A program made the position numbers and the translations under genes. The notes below the pieces were generated by a model, which had not been told where the DNA came from, ran no database searches, and saw only the letters and a list, made by a program, of their open reading frames with translations. A DNA stretch of 64,000 nt from Flavobacterium sp. (GTDB lineage: Bacteria > Bacteroidota > Bacteroidia > Flavobacteriales > Flavobacteriaceae): positions 1 through 64,000 of the forward strand of contig JADKDN010000001.1 of NCBI GenBank assembly GCA_016718345.1. The letters run 5' to 3'. Numbering within the stretch: position 1 is the stretch's first letter; each line of letters begins with the position of its first letter. Below are positions 1 through 8,416 of this stretch, one piece after another.

Positions 1-1211
1 ACATCAAATCGAAAGTAATTCAAAATGAGAGAAACGATTTGTCCGTTTTTGTAAATTATAGGAATTTGAAATATGAAAATGCCATTCAAGAAAATGAGCC
101 ATCTTTAAATTCTAGAATTCTGTATAATTCCAGATTTTTTAATCAATTGATACAAAATGCGACCACATTTGAAACTACTTCAGGAGCTATCCCACAACAG
201 GAATTTACCTATCTTGAAGTGGAACCGGGTCAAGGAGTATATATTTGGAATGATTATAATAAAAATGGAATTCAGGAATTACAGGAATTCGAAATTGCGC
301 CATTTCCAGATCAAGCCAAATACATACGAGTGTTTTTGCCTAATCAAATTTTCTTTAAAACCCATCAAAATAAATTTTCAGAATCCGTGACACTCAATCC
401 CATTCAATGGCAAAACGACAAAGGATTAAAAAAAATACTATCCTATTTTTACAATCAAACTTCCTACTTGATTGATCGCAAAATAGAACGCAAAGGAAAC
501 AATTTTGACCTCAATCCATTTGATACCTCCGATGAAAATTTATTAGGATTAAACACAAGTTTCAGGAACAGCCTCTTTTACAACCGAGGAAAGCAAAACC
601 ATTCTGTGACCTATACTTTTTTGAATAGTCGCACCAGAAGCCTTCTTACCATTGGCTCTTTCGACAGTAAAAACAGTTCACATCAATTCCAATACCAACA
701 TTTGTACAAAAAGAATTGGTTGTTAGGACTGACTTCTCAAACCATAACAACGAAGTCTAATGTGGACAATGTAGCCTCAGTCGATGAATTATCCTCTCGA
801 GATTATGTACTAAAAGGTTACAAAGTAGAACCAAAAATTTCCTATTTATTCTCTCGAAACGCCAGTTGGGATTTGTTCTGTGAGTTTCAAAATAAAGAAA
901 ACAGGATAGGCAATTCAGAGGAATTAAAACAAACCAAAATAGGAACCTCATTTACCTATGCTAGTGAAAAGAAACTGACTATGAATGGGGAATTTTCATT
1001 GTATCAAAATAAATTCAAAGGAGATGAATTGTCTGTCGTCGCATTTCAAATGTTAGAAGGATTGCAAGTAGGACAAAACCTAACATGGCGATTATTAATC
1101 CAAAGACCCTTAACTCAGTTTCTGGATATTAATATTAATTACCAAGGACGAAAAAGCGAAACCAGTCAAACCATTCACACGGGGAATGTTCAGTTAAGAG
1201 CCTATTTTTAA
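1..1211 (+). CDS. C-terminal part of a large surface or outer-membrane protein (partial)
   Basis: The reading frame is open from base 3 to the stop at 1211, so about 400 residues of a longer protein are visible and its start lies outside the window. The visible part contains a Gly/Asn/Asp-rich stretch (VYIWNDYNKNGIQELQEFE) that looks like a calcium-binding-type loop. It is followed by alternating polar and aromatic segments typical of beta strands, and the protein ends in Phe (VQLRAYF), as many outer-membrane beta-barrels do. No enzyme motif is visible. I do not recognise a named family; the call of a cell-surface protein is inference from composition and the C-terminal aromatic residue. It is followed within 60 bases by a separate gene on the same strand. 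Confidence 0.55.
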   Translation, partial: IKSKVIQNERNDLSVFVNYRNLKYENAIQENEPSLNSRILYNSRFFNQLIQNATTFETTSGAIPQQEFTYLEVEPGQGVYIWNDYNKNGIQELQEFEIAPFPDQAKYIRVFLPNQIFFKTHQNKFSESVTLNPIQWQNDKGLKKILSYFYNQTSYLIDRKIERKGNNFDLNPFDTSDENLLGLNTSFRNSLFYNRGKQNHSVTYTFLNSRTRSLLTIGSFDSKNSSHQFQYQHLYKKNWLLGLTSQTITTKSNVDNVASVDELSSRDYVLKGYKVEPKISYLFSRNASWDLFCEFQNKENRIGNSEELKQTKIGTSFTYASEKKLTMNGEFSLYQNKFKGDELSVVAFQMLEGLQVGQNLTWRLLIQRPLTQFLDININYQGRKSETSQTIHTGNVQLRAYF

Positions 1212-1270
1212 TTTTTTTCAGAATTAAATTAGTAACTTTAGTGCTATTAAACTTTAAACGTCGAATCATC

Positions 1271-1834
1271 ATGAAAAAAGTATTGTTATTATGTTTAGTA
1301 TTTGTTTTTTCCACCACTTTCTATGCTCAAGAAACAAAAGCCAAAAAAGCTACGAAAGCAAAAACTGAAAAAGCAGCAAAAGTAAAAGAAGAAAAAGCAA
1401 AAGCTAAAAAAGAGGCCGCACAAGCTAAGAAAGAAGCCAAAAAAGCAGAGTCTGAAGCTAAAAAAGAGACCAAAAAGGCGGAATCTAAAGCAAAGAAAAC
1501 AAAGACCGTTGCTAAAAAAGAAACCAAAATGATTGAAGACAAGGTAACTTCAAAAAACAAAAAAACAACCAAAAAACTAGAGGATAAAACCAAAGAAAAA
1601 GTAGCAAAAACAGAATCTGAAGCTAAGAAAACAACCAAAAAAATTGAAGACAAAGTAACTTCAGGGACAAAAAAGGCAACGCCTAAGATTAGAGAAACTG
1701 CCGAAAGAGCTCCAAAAGTGGCTGATAAAGTTACCGGAACATACAACGGTAAAAAAGTATATACCGGTCCAAGAGGAGGAAGATATTACATCAACTCCAA
1801 CGGGAATAAAACCTATATTTCTGATGATAAGTAA
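1271..1834 (+). CDS. Secreted Lys/Ala/Glu-rich repeat protein with basic adaptor-like C-terminus
   Basis: This 187-residue protein starts at the ATG at 1271. An upstream GTG at 1241 is in frame, but the signal peptide begins at 1271. Residues 1-20 form a signal peptide (KKVLLLCLVFVFSTTFYAQ). Residues 21-140 are highly charged Lys/Ala/Glu/Thr repeats (EAKK, KKTTKK and EDKVTS recur), probably one long helix or disordered and strongly basic. The last 30 residues (YNGKKVYTGPRGGRYYINS...) resemble the small basic adaptor domain first described in chlorella virus PBCV-1 proteins, with its GPRGGRYY core. The function is unknown; binding to an anionic partner such as nucleic acid or polysaccharide would fit the charge, but this is inference. 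A strong terminator follows directly. Confidence 0.75.
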   Translation: MKKVLLLCLVFVFSTTFYAQETKAKKATKAKTEKAAKVKEEKAKAKKEAAQAKKEAKKAESEAKKETKKAESKAKKTKTVAKKETKMIEDKVTSKNKKTTKKLEDKTKEKVAKTESEAKKTTKKIEDKVTSGTKKATPKIRETAERAPKVADKVTGTYNGKKVYTGPRGGRYYINSNGNKTYISDDK

Positions 1835-1856
1835 AATATAGTTTGATACTGAAAAA

Positions 1857-1888
1857 AAAAAACGCAACTCTAAAAGTTGCGTTTTTTT
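1857..1888 (+). terminator. Rho-independent terminator, probably bidirectional
   Basis: AACGCAACT (1861-1869) pairs with AGTTGCGTT (1875-1883) around a short loop, with an A run before and a T run after. It ends the Lys-rich protein gene. The A run on the left means it can also end transcription of the tRNA-Ala gene coming from the other strand. Confidence 0.85.
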
Positions 1889-1889
1889 G

Positions 1890-1962
1890 TGGAGAATATC
1901 GGATTCGAACCGACCACCTCTTGCCTGCCAGGCAAGCGCTCTATCAAATGAGCTAATCCCCC
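1890..1962 (-). tRNA. tRNA-Ala (GGC anticodon)
   Basis: On the minus strand a full cloverleaf can be folded: acceptor GGGGGAT/ATTCTCC, D arm starting TAGCTC, anticodon stem CTTGC/GCAAG around loop CTGGCAG, and T arm GTCGG-TTCGAAT-CCGAT. The anticodon GGC reads Ala codons, and the third acceptor pair is G:U, the classic alanine identity element. The CCA end is not encoded. Confidence 0.95.
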
Positions 1963-1972
1963 CATTGCTTGG

Positions 1973-2006
1973 CAAAGATACATTTTTTTCCATTTAAAAA
2001 ACCAAA
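1973..2006 (-). promoter_or_regulatory. Promoter of tRNA-Ala
   Basis: On the minus strand TATCTTTG (1973-1980) matches the Bacteroidota -7 box TAnnTTTG and sits about ten bases before the tRNA. A TTTG at 2003-2006 is a possible -33 element, although its 22-base spacing is slightly long. Confidence 0.6.
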
Positions 2007-2064
2007 TTGTAAAATTCAAAATAGAATCGTTACTATTTACTAAATTTGCATCAAAATCATCACA

Positions 2065-2517
2065 ATGAGTAACATCAGAATCACCAAACAATTTAGTTTC
2101 GAAACCGGTCACGCGCTTTACGGCTATGACGGGAAATGTAAAAATGTTCACGGTCACAGTTATAAATTGTCGGTTACCGTTATAGGTAGCCCCATTACGG
2201 ACAGAAGCAATGTAAAATTCGGAATGGTAATTGATTTTTCTGATTTAAAAAAAATTGTAAAAGAGGAAATCGTTGATCAGTTTGATCACGCCACAGTCTT
2301 TAACGAAACCACACCTCATATCGAATTGGCAAACGAATTAAAATCACGTGGACATCATGTAATTTTAGTAGATTATCAGCCCACAAGCGAAAACATGGTC
2401 ATCGATTTTGCAAAGAAAATTAATAGTCGCCTGCCAGAGGTCATCAAACTTCATTCACTAAAACTACAAGAAACCGACACCTCATTTGCAGAATGGTATG
2501 CCAGTGATAATTTATAA
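2065..2517 (+). CDS. queD: 6-carboxytetrahydropterin synthase QueD (6-pyruvoyl-tetrahydropterin synthase family)
   Basis: This cytoplasmic enzyme of 150 residues is expected to convert 7,8-dihydroneopterin triphosphate to 6-carboxy-tetrahydropterin, the second step of queuosine (preQ0) synthesis. The zinc-binding histidines are visible in FETGHAL and in VHGHSY, and the catalytic Cys precedes the latter (GKCKNVHGHS). A later DH motif (VDQFDHATVF) completes the active site. Length and motif order fit the family. A TAAATTTG -7-like box lies at 2041-2048, 16 bases before the ATG. The gene is followed 23 bases later by lpxH on the same strand. A biopterin-type 6-pyruvoyl activity cannot be excluded from sequence alone. 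Confidence 0.9.
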   Translation: MSNIRITKQFSFETGHALYGYDGKCKNVHGHSYKLSVTVIGSPITDRSNVKFGMVIDFSDLKKIVKEEIVDQFDHATVFNETTPHIELANELKSRGHHVILVDYQPTSENMVIDFAKKINSRLPEVIKLHSLKLQETDTSFAEWYASDNL

Positions 2518-2540
2518 TTGAAAAGCAGTACATTAGCCTT

Positions 2541-3299
2541 ATGCAATTAGTCCAAAATAAAAAAATATACTTCGCTTCCGACCAACATTTTGGTGCGCCA
2601 ACACCCGAATTGAGTTTCCCTAGAGAACAAAAATTTGTGGCTTGGCTTGACGAAATAAAATCCGATGCCGAAGCTATCTTTTTATTAGGCGATTTATTCG
2701 ATTTTTGGTTCGAATACAAAACCGTTATCCCAAAAGGGTTTATAAGAGTTTTAGGCAAATTAGCCGAAATTCGTGACAGCGGTATTCCTATTTATTTCTT
2801 CGTGGGAAACCATGATTTATGGATGAGTGATTATTTTGAAAAAGAACTCAACATTCCCGTATACCATGACAACAAAGAATTTACTTTCAATGGGAAAACC
2901 TTCCTCATAGGGCATGGCGACGGAAAAGGCCCAGCCGATAAAGGCTACAAACGCATGAAAAAAGTGTTTACCAATCCGTTTTCTAAAACCTTGTTTCGAT
3001 GGCTGCATCCAGATATTGGCGTTCGATTAGCACAATATCTTTCTGTAAAAAACAAACTCATTTCTGGCGATGAAGACGTGAAATTTCTTGGTGAAGAAAA
3101 CGAGTGGCTTGTGCTCTATTCCAAACGCAAACTCGAAACCAAACATTATAACTACTTTGTTTTTGGACATCGCCATTTACCCATGAAACTAGCGGTAGGT
3201 AAAAACTCCGAATACATCAATCTCGGCGACTGGATAGGCTATTTCACCTATGGTGTTTTTGACGGAGTGACTTTTGAGTTGAAGAAATTAGAGGTTTAG
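2541..3299 (+). CDS. lpxH: UDP-2,3-diacylglucosamine diphosphatase LpxH
   Basis: This 252-residue calcineurin-like metallophosphoesterase is expected to hydrolyse UDP-2,3-diacylglucosamine to lipid X in lipid A synthesis, peripherally at the inner membrane. The five metal-binding blocks appear in order: ASDQHFG (the usual D-x-H), LLGDLFDFW, VGNHDLW, GHGDGKGP and GHRHLP. The length is typical. It probably forms a small operon with queD just upstream. The protein is intact, unlike many genes in this window. Confidence 0.92.
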   Translation: MQLVQNKKIYFASDQHFGAPTPELSFPREQKFVAWLDEIKSDAEAIFLLGDLFDFWFEYKTVIPKGFIRVLGKLAEIRDSGIPIYFFVGNHDLWMSDYFEKELNIPVYHDNKEFTFNGKTFLIGHGDGKGPADKGYKRMKKVFTNPFSKTLFRWLHPDIGVRLAQYLSVKNKLISGDEDVKFLGEENEWLVLYSKRKLETKHYNYFVFGHRHLPMKLAVGKNSEYINLGDWIGYFTYGVFDGVTFELKKLEV

Positions 3300-3456
3300 A
3301 AGTTTTTCTTTGATTTTTTAACATTGTTCAGAATAAATAATGAAACATGTATAGTTTTTGTATAGCTAAACAATATAGTTAGCTTAAATAATTATTCTAT
3401 TTTCGTTGTTAATTAGTTCTAAATCAAAATTCTAAAAATCAAAGAAAGTATAACAT

Positions 3457-4234
3457 ATGAATGAAATAGTGAACCGCAATCATTTTAAATTTTTGATTTT
3501 TGCATGCATACTGCTTTCTCACTTTACGAGTAATTCTCAAATAAACCGTGAGAGTTCACGAAGATTTTGAAAAAATTATAATCCAAATATTCAAGCGATT
3601 TGGGCTCCAACTTCCTATTATTCGATTGACTCTGGTTTTACAGGGAATGGGTTACTGTTTAATAGCCTAATGCTACGACCAATTTTTCATCCTATGCAAC
3701 AGTTGATTTGACGAACTTGTTAGGGAACCATTGCCTTATCAGCAAGTATGAAAGGCGAAAACTTAACAGGAGGAGGAACTCCGGAATGGCAATACAGTTG
3801 TTAGCAACACCAAGTTCAGGAGGTATAAGATATTATAGAATCCCATTAAAAACGGGCACATTCCCATGGGAGCAAGTAGGAAGAACTCTCAAGATAGAGG
3901 AGGATATAGTAGATTTAAAAGTAAACATTGGTATGTATAATGCCACAGGAAAATTCTGGGTAGACAACGTTCACATTCAAGTAATTTCCGAACCCATGCC
4001 GCCAGCTCGAGACCCTTTAATCGCAATTAACCAAAACCCACCCCGGAATGTATAGAGGGTGAATGTAGCTACCACAAGTGATAACCAGCCAATACAATCA
4101 GTAAAAATAGCTTAGATGAACTTAGTTACGATTGGAAAGCCAAAACAATTCGTGTAATGATTGGTGGAGAAAAATACTATCCTGATGGTTTACTTCTTTC
4201 GAATTATGAGGCTGTGCTACAAGAAGAACTACAC
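3457..4234 (+). pseudogene. Remnant of a secreted glycoside hydrolase with carbohydrate-binding-like module, 3'-truncated
   Basis: An ATG at 3457 opens a signal peptide (FLIFACILLSHFTSNSQ), but a stop follows at 3570. Further pieces can be read by changing frame: NIQAIWAPTSYYSIDSGF, then SYATVDLTNLLG and SASMKGENLTGGGTPEW, then an open stretch at 3780-4050 that ends GKFWVDNVHIQV, the pattern of a carbohydrate-binding jelly-roll module. The last piece (about 4060-4234) reads RVNVATTSDNQPIQ..., LDELSYDWKAKTIRVMIGG, resembling the start of a GH5-type cellulase barrel. The homology then stops where a REP-like hairpin and a 21-bp repeat begin, so almost the whole catalytic barrel is missing. Frame breaks could be sequencing errors; the missing 3' part cannot be. 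The GH5 assignment is tentative. Confidence 0.5.
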
Positions 4235-4241
4235 CCGATAG

Positions 4242-4260
4242 CGCGGATTTGTAATCCGTG
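4242..4260. repeat. REP-like hairpin (GCGGATT-TGT-AATCCGTGC type)
   Basis: CGCGGATT and AATCCGTG form an imperfect inverted repeat around TGT. Its reverse strand, read as protein in one frame, gives TDYKSALSG, a spurious peptide that I recall from many Bacteroidota genomes because this element is dispersed there. It lies exactly where the glycanase remnant loses its homology. Confidence 0.5.
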
Positions 4261-4293
4261 CCCACAAACAATTTCCACACTTCAAAAAGAAAT

Positions 4294-4543
4294 ATAGCTA
4301 CTGCAGTTAGATTTAGAGTAACTACTAAAAGAAATATAGCTACTGCACTTAGACTTGAAGCACCTGCAAAAGAATTCTCGCTCCTGCAAAGAGAATTGGA
4401 GCTCCTGCAAAAGAAATCTTCTGCCTGCATTTAGACTTGAGGCTCCTGCCAAAAGAATTATAGCTCCTGCAATTAGACTTAGAGCACCTGCTAAAAGAAT
4501 TCTCGCACCTGCCAAAAGAAATCTCTTAACTGCAAAAAAGAAT
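4294..4543. repeat. Tandem array of about twelve 21-bp units
   Basis: The 250 bases divide into twelve units of 21 bp (two are 20 bp) with the core GCTCCTGCAAAAGAAT or its GCACTTAGACTT-type variant. A thirteenth, degenerate unit may precede at 4273. Units diverge at many positions, so the array is old. The 21-bp period keeps a reading frame, and the right half reads as seven-residue repeats of the type xAPAKRI on the plus strand. No start codon with a convincing context precedes it. Confidence 0.85.
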
Positions 4544-4560
4544 TTAAACAGAACAATTCC

Positions 4561-5821
4561 TTATTCTTGATGCGCATCCAAATCTTTCTGTAAATCCAAC
4601 TTTCTAAACGATGGGGAGAAGAATCCTGTACCCAGCACAATCAAAAGCGTCATACTTCCACCAAAAACAACTGCTGTTACGGTTCCCATTAGTTTCGCGG
4701 TTAATCCACTTTCAAAAGCACCCAACTCATTAGACGAACCCACAAAAATAGAGTTCACGGCTGACACTCGACCACGCATCGAGTCGGGTGTTTTCAATTG
4801 CAAAATCGTTTGGCGTATCACCACCGAAATGCCATCAACAACCCCACTCATGAACAAAGCAAAAACAGACAGCCAAAAAATAGTAGACAATCCAAACACA
4901 ATAATACAAACCCCAAACAAGAAAATAGCCGTCAGCAATTTCATCCCCGCATTTTTAGTAACAGGAACATAAGCCGTAATAAACATCGTCAAGAAAGCCC
5001 CAACAGCCGGAGCTGCCCTTAAAATTCCAAAACCTTGAGGGCCCACTTTCAAAATATCTTGAGCAAATATGGGCAACAGTGCCACAGCACCACCAAAAAG
5101 TACCGCCACCATGTCCAGTGATAATGCCCCTAGAATCGTTTTATTATTGAAAACAAATTTCACACCTTCCTTGAGACTATCCATAATAGGCTCACCAATT
5201 TTAGGATTTAAGATGGGTTTTGTTGCAATTTGCGATAAGGCTACTAATGACAGTACAGAACACCCAAAAACAAAACACATCGACCAATGCACCCCAATCC
5301 AAGTAATCGAAAACCGGCAACCTACACGCTAAAACAGAGCCCATTTGCCAAACCGAACTGCTCCAAGTAGCTGCATTAGAATAAGCCTGCTTAGGAATAA
5401 TTAAGGATAAAAGAGAAAAGATAGTGGGGCCTAAAAAGGCTCTAACAATCCCACCCAAAAAAACCAATCCATATATGCTGTACAAAATTACTTTAGTAGA
5501 ATAGTCCTTAACAACAGGAGGCCAGGTCAACAAGAACAACCCCAAACTGATGATAGAAAAGGCAAAAATACATTTCAACAGCAGTCCTTTCTTTTCATTC
5601 TGGTCTACAAAATGTCCCGCAAACAACGCCATAGCAATCGCAGGAATAACCTCCATTAGCCCTATAATTCCCAATGAAAGAGGACTTTTGGTCAAACTAT
5701 AGACTACCCACTCAATAACAATAAACTGCATAGACCAGGCAAAAACCATAGCAAATCGCAGGATTAAAAAAACATTAAATTCTCTAAAGCGCAAGGCTGA
5801 ATACGGGTCGTTTTTTTTCAA
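4561..5821 (-). CDS. MFS transporter, MFS_3/EntS-like (frameshifted)
   Basis: The reconstructed protein has about 420 residues and many hydrophobic segments, as expected for a 12-helix major facilitator exporter of the MFS_3 (enterobactin exporter-like) group. The N-terminal half starts MKKNDPYSALRFREFNVFL, the usual family opening, and runs to VWQMGSVLA near 5325. The sequence then continues only in another frame as VGCRFSITWIGVHW and on to the C-terminal domain (LKTPDSMRGRVSAVNS, a typical MFS loop). One extra base near 5325 accounts for the break. The substrate cannot be inferred. It lies downstream of higA on the same strand and ends next to the 21-bp repeat array. Confidence 0.8.
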
Positions 5822-5830
5822 TTTAAATTT

Positions 5831-6193
5831 TTACGTCGTATGCAAAAATACTTCAGCGGGGATATTAAAATAATTTTTTAGTTTTTGTGCCATTTTTAAT
5901 GTTATTTCACGCTTACCAGATAATACCGCAGAGACATGTCCTTTACTCCCAATAATTGGTTCTAAGTCTTTTGCTTTCAGCCCCATTTCCTGCATTTTCC
6001 ATTTTATAACATCTAAAGCGTCAAGTTCTGGCATAGGGTAATGTTTGTCTTCAAAATCTTTGATTAAAACTAACAACACACCTAATTCGTCATCTTCAAT
6101 TGTGTCGGGTTCTGCGTGAAATAGCTCCATTGCTCTTTTAACCGCAATTTTATGTTCCTCTTCTGTTTTAATAACTTTCCAGTTCATCTTCAT
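5831..6193 (-). CDS. higA: HigA-family antitoxin, XRE-type helix-turn-helix
   Basis: The 120-residue protein carries an acidic N-terminal half and a C-terminal helix-turn-helix (LKAKDLEPIIGSKGHVSAVL, then SGKREITLKMAQKL) typical of HigA antitoxins. These bind their own promoter and neutralise the HigB ribonuclease. The start may be the ATG at 6193 or the one at 6187, two codons later. It follows the toxin gene by five bases, the toxin-first order usual for higBA. Autoregulation of the pair is expected from the family, not shown by a visible operator. Confidence 0.88.
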   Translation of the reverse strand: MKMNWKVIKTEEEHKIAVKRAMELFHAEPDTIEDDELGVLLVLIKDFEDKHYPMPELDALDVIKWKMQEMGLKAKDLEPIIGSKGHVSAVLSGKREITLKMAQKLKNYFNIPAEVFLHTT

Positions 6194-6198
6194 TTATT

Positions 6199-6510
6199 TT
6201 ATAAATTACCATCATATTGTATAGTTTCAACATCAATTTTATCATATTCTGCATGAGTCCCAAACCAAATAGTATAACAGGCTTTTCGATTAAAATTGAT
6301 AGAGACAACTAATCTAAAATCATTTCCTTTTATATTAAACACTACCCTTTGATTGTTTATAATACTTGCATTTCCATAAACTTCTTTCAACTCATTGAAG
6401 TTGTTAAAATCTTTTTTAGAAACTTCATTATACCAAGTCAACAGTTGGTTTTTTGCTTTAGGATATTTTTTAATATAATGATTAATTGTATTCCTGTTAA
6501 TGATATTCAT
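6199..6510 (-). CDS. higB: HigB-family toxin (ribosome-dependent mRNA interferase)
   Basis: The 103-residue protein matches the HigB/RelE-fold toxin pattern: a N-terminal Lys-rich helical part (NHYIKKYPKAKNQLLTWY), then beta strands (VFNIKGNDFRLVVSINF) and the C-terminal FGTHAEYDKID block with the conserved His. Toxins of this family cleave mRNA on the ribosome. It starts 13 bases after recJ ends and lies just before higA on the same strand. The pair sits between two core genes with nothing else of an accessory nature. Confidence 0.88.
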   Translation of the reverse strand: MNIINRNTINHYIKKYPKAKNQLLTWYNEVSKKDFNNFNELKEVYGNASIINNQRVVFNIKGNDFRLVVSINFNRKACYTIWFGTHAEYDKIDVETIQYDGNL

Positions 6511-6522
6511 TGGTCAAAGGTA

Positions 6523-8250
6523 TTAAAAAGTTTTCAAAATGCAAACTTCAATTAATTGTATTACTTTTAAATCCCTTACTCTCAATTGCGAACTCACTTT
6601 TCCATTCCATTCGTTTTCATAAATAGAATACACTATGTCAAAAGTCTGTCCATTTTTAATACGTTCCAATTTATTTCCTAAACCAAATCCAATAGCACCA
6701 ATTCCCTCAGAATTATTCTGCTTTAAAAACAGTTTTAAATGTTCGTTATTTTGACCTATGGGTTTGCCGTAGCCAGTATCTTTTACATTTTTGGTCAAAA
6801 AAACAGGCGTCATATTCTGCGGACCAAAAGGCTCAAATTGTTTTAAAATTCGAAATAATTTTAGGTGTAATATCGCAAAATCAATCTCCGCATCAATCGT
6901 AATCTCAGGAGTCAACAAATCTGGATGAATGGTTTCTTGTACCACTTTTTCGAAAGCACCTTTAAAATCGTTATACTTTTCTGCTACCAATGTCATTCCT
7001 GCTGCATACATGTGTCCGCCAAATTGTTCCAAATGTTCCGAACAAGCCTCCAATGCATTATATACATCAAATCCTTTTACAGAGCGTGCCGATGCAGCAT
7101 ATTTATCGCCACTTTTAGTAAAAACCAAAGTTGGTCGATAATAGGTTTCTATCAATCTTGAAGCAACAATCCCAATAACCCCTTTGTGCCAATTCTCCTG
7201 AAAAACAACTGTAGTAAATCGTTCTTGCTCCTGATTTTCTTCAATTTGTAACAGCGCTTCTTTGGTAATCTGTTTGTCCAAATCTTTTCTATCAGAATTG
7301 TATTGTTCAATCTCAGAGGCAAATTGTTGCGCTTGTTCAAAATCAAATTCAGTTAACAATTCCACAGCATGATTCCCATGTTTGATTCTTCCTGCAGCGT
7401 TAATTCGTGGCGCGATAATAAAAACTACATCGGTAATATCTAAAACTTTTTTCTTGATTTGATGGATAAGAGCTTTAATTCCCGGTCTTGGCTCCGAATT
7501 AATCACCAACAAACCAAAATGTGCCAAAATCCGATTCTCGCCCGTCATCGGTACGATATCAGATGCGATGGCAGTTGCTACCAAATCCAAATAAGGAATT
7601 AAATCATCAATCGTTTGGTTTCTATTTTCACCCAAAGCTTGAATGAGCTTAAAACCAATACCACAGCCACATAATTCGTCATAGGGATAATTGCAATCGT
7701 CTCTTTTTGGATCCAAAACCGCAATGGCATCTGGTAAAACTGCGCCTGGTCTGTGGTGGTCACAAATGATGAAATCAATATTTCGTTCTTTGGCGTACCC
7801 CACATGATCAATCGATTTTATACCACAATCCAAGGCAATAATGAGCGAAAAACCATTGTCATCAGCAAAGTCAATTCCTTTAAAAGAAATGCCGTAACCC
7901 TCGTCATATCTGTCTGGAATGTAAGTAGCAACGTTTGAATAATAGCTCTTGAGATATGATGAAACCAATGAAACTGCTGTTGTTCCATCTACATCATAAT
8001 CGCCAAAGACAAGAATGTTTTCCTCATTAGCAATAGCTTTTTCAATACGTTCCACTGCTCTATCCATATCTTTCATCAAATACGGAGAGTGTAAATCGGT
8101 TAAAGTAGGGCGAAAAAATTGTCGGGCTTCATCATAGGTTGTAATGCCTCGTTGCAAAAGCAATTGTGCAATTAAGCTATCCACTTGTAGAGCTTCGGAT
8201 AACGTTTTTATTTTTTCGAGTTCGGGAGTGGGTTTGATAGTCCAGCGCAT
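6523..8250 (-). CDS. recJ: Single-stranded-DNA-specific exonuclease RecJ
   Basis: RecJ is a 5'-3' single-strand exonuclease in recombination and mismatch repair. The 575-residue protein from the ATG at 8250 (MRWTIKPTP) has the expected length; an in-frame upstream ATG at 8325 would add a poorly conserved stretch. DHH motifs are visible: VFGDYDVDGTTA (about residue 80), IALDCGIKS, CDHHRPG and LDPKRDD. The DHHA1 nucleic-acid domain carries SARSVKGFDV and EQFGGHMYAAGM. The gene is intact. It is followed by higBA at a short distance, so read-through into the toxin is possible. Confidence 0.95.
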   Translation of the reverse strand: MRWTIKPTPELEKIKTLSEALQVDSLIAQLLLQRGITTYDEARQFFRPTLTDLHSPYLMKDMDRAVERIEKAIANEENILVFGDYDVDGTTAVSLVSSYLKSYYSNVATYIPDRYDEGYGISFKGIDFADDNGFSLIIALDCGIKSIDHVGYAKERNIDFIICDHHRPGAVLPDAIAVLDPKRDDCNYPYDELCGCGIGFKLIQALGENRNQTIDDLIPYLDLVATAIASDIVPMTGENRILAHFGLLVINSEPRPGIKALIHQIKKKVLDITDVVFIIAPRINAAGRIKHGNHAVELLTEFDFEQAQQFASEIEQYNSDRKDLDKQITKEALLQIEENQEQERFTTVVFQENWHKGVIGIVASRLIETYYRPTLVFTKSGDKYAASARSVKGFDVYNALEACSEHLEQFGGHMYAAGMTLVAEKYNDFKGAFEKVVQETIHPDLLTPEITIDAEIDFAILHLKLFRILKQFEPFGPQNMTPVFLTKNVKDTGYGKPIGQNNEHLKLFLKQNNSEGIGAIGFGLGNKLERIKNGQTFDIVYSIYENEWNGKVSSQLRVRDLKVIQLIEVCILKTF

Positions 8251-8416
8251 AAATAGGATTTTGAATGGTGTATAAAAATGAAATTCAAATTTACTATTAT
8301 TTTTTAAAATTGCATTCATCCCCAATAAATTATGAAAATGGAATTTATAAATTCAGAAAAAATTCGTTTCTTGTACCTCCAATTATTTTTTAGCAAACTC
8401 ATAAAATCAGTTGATA

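Noticed and set aside
1327..1746. Long open frame on the minus strand within the Lys-rich protein gene
   Set aside because: It is the antisense of AAG/AAA/GCT repeats, giving a Phe/Ala/Ser-rich string with no start context; it is a shadow of the real gene.
4122..4515. Minus-strand frames with TDYKSALSG and FFCRS-type repeats
   Set aside because: They arise from the REP-like hairpin and the 21-bp array read backwards; there is no domain, and the composition follows the repeat.
4294..4543. Possible CRISPR array
   Set aside because: Units are contiguous 21-bp tandem copies without spacers, and no cas genes are near.
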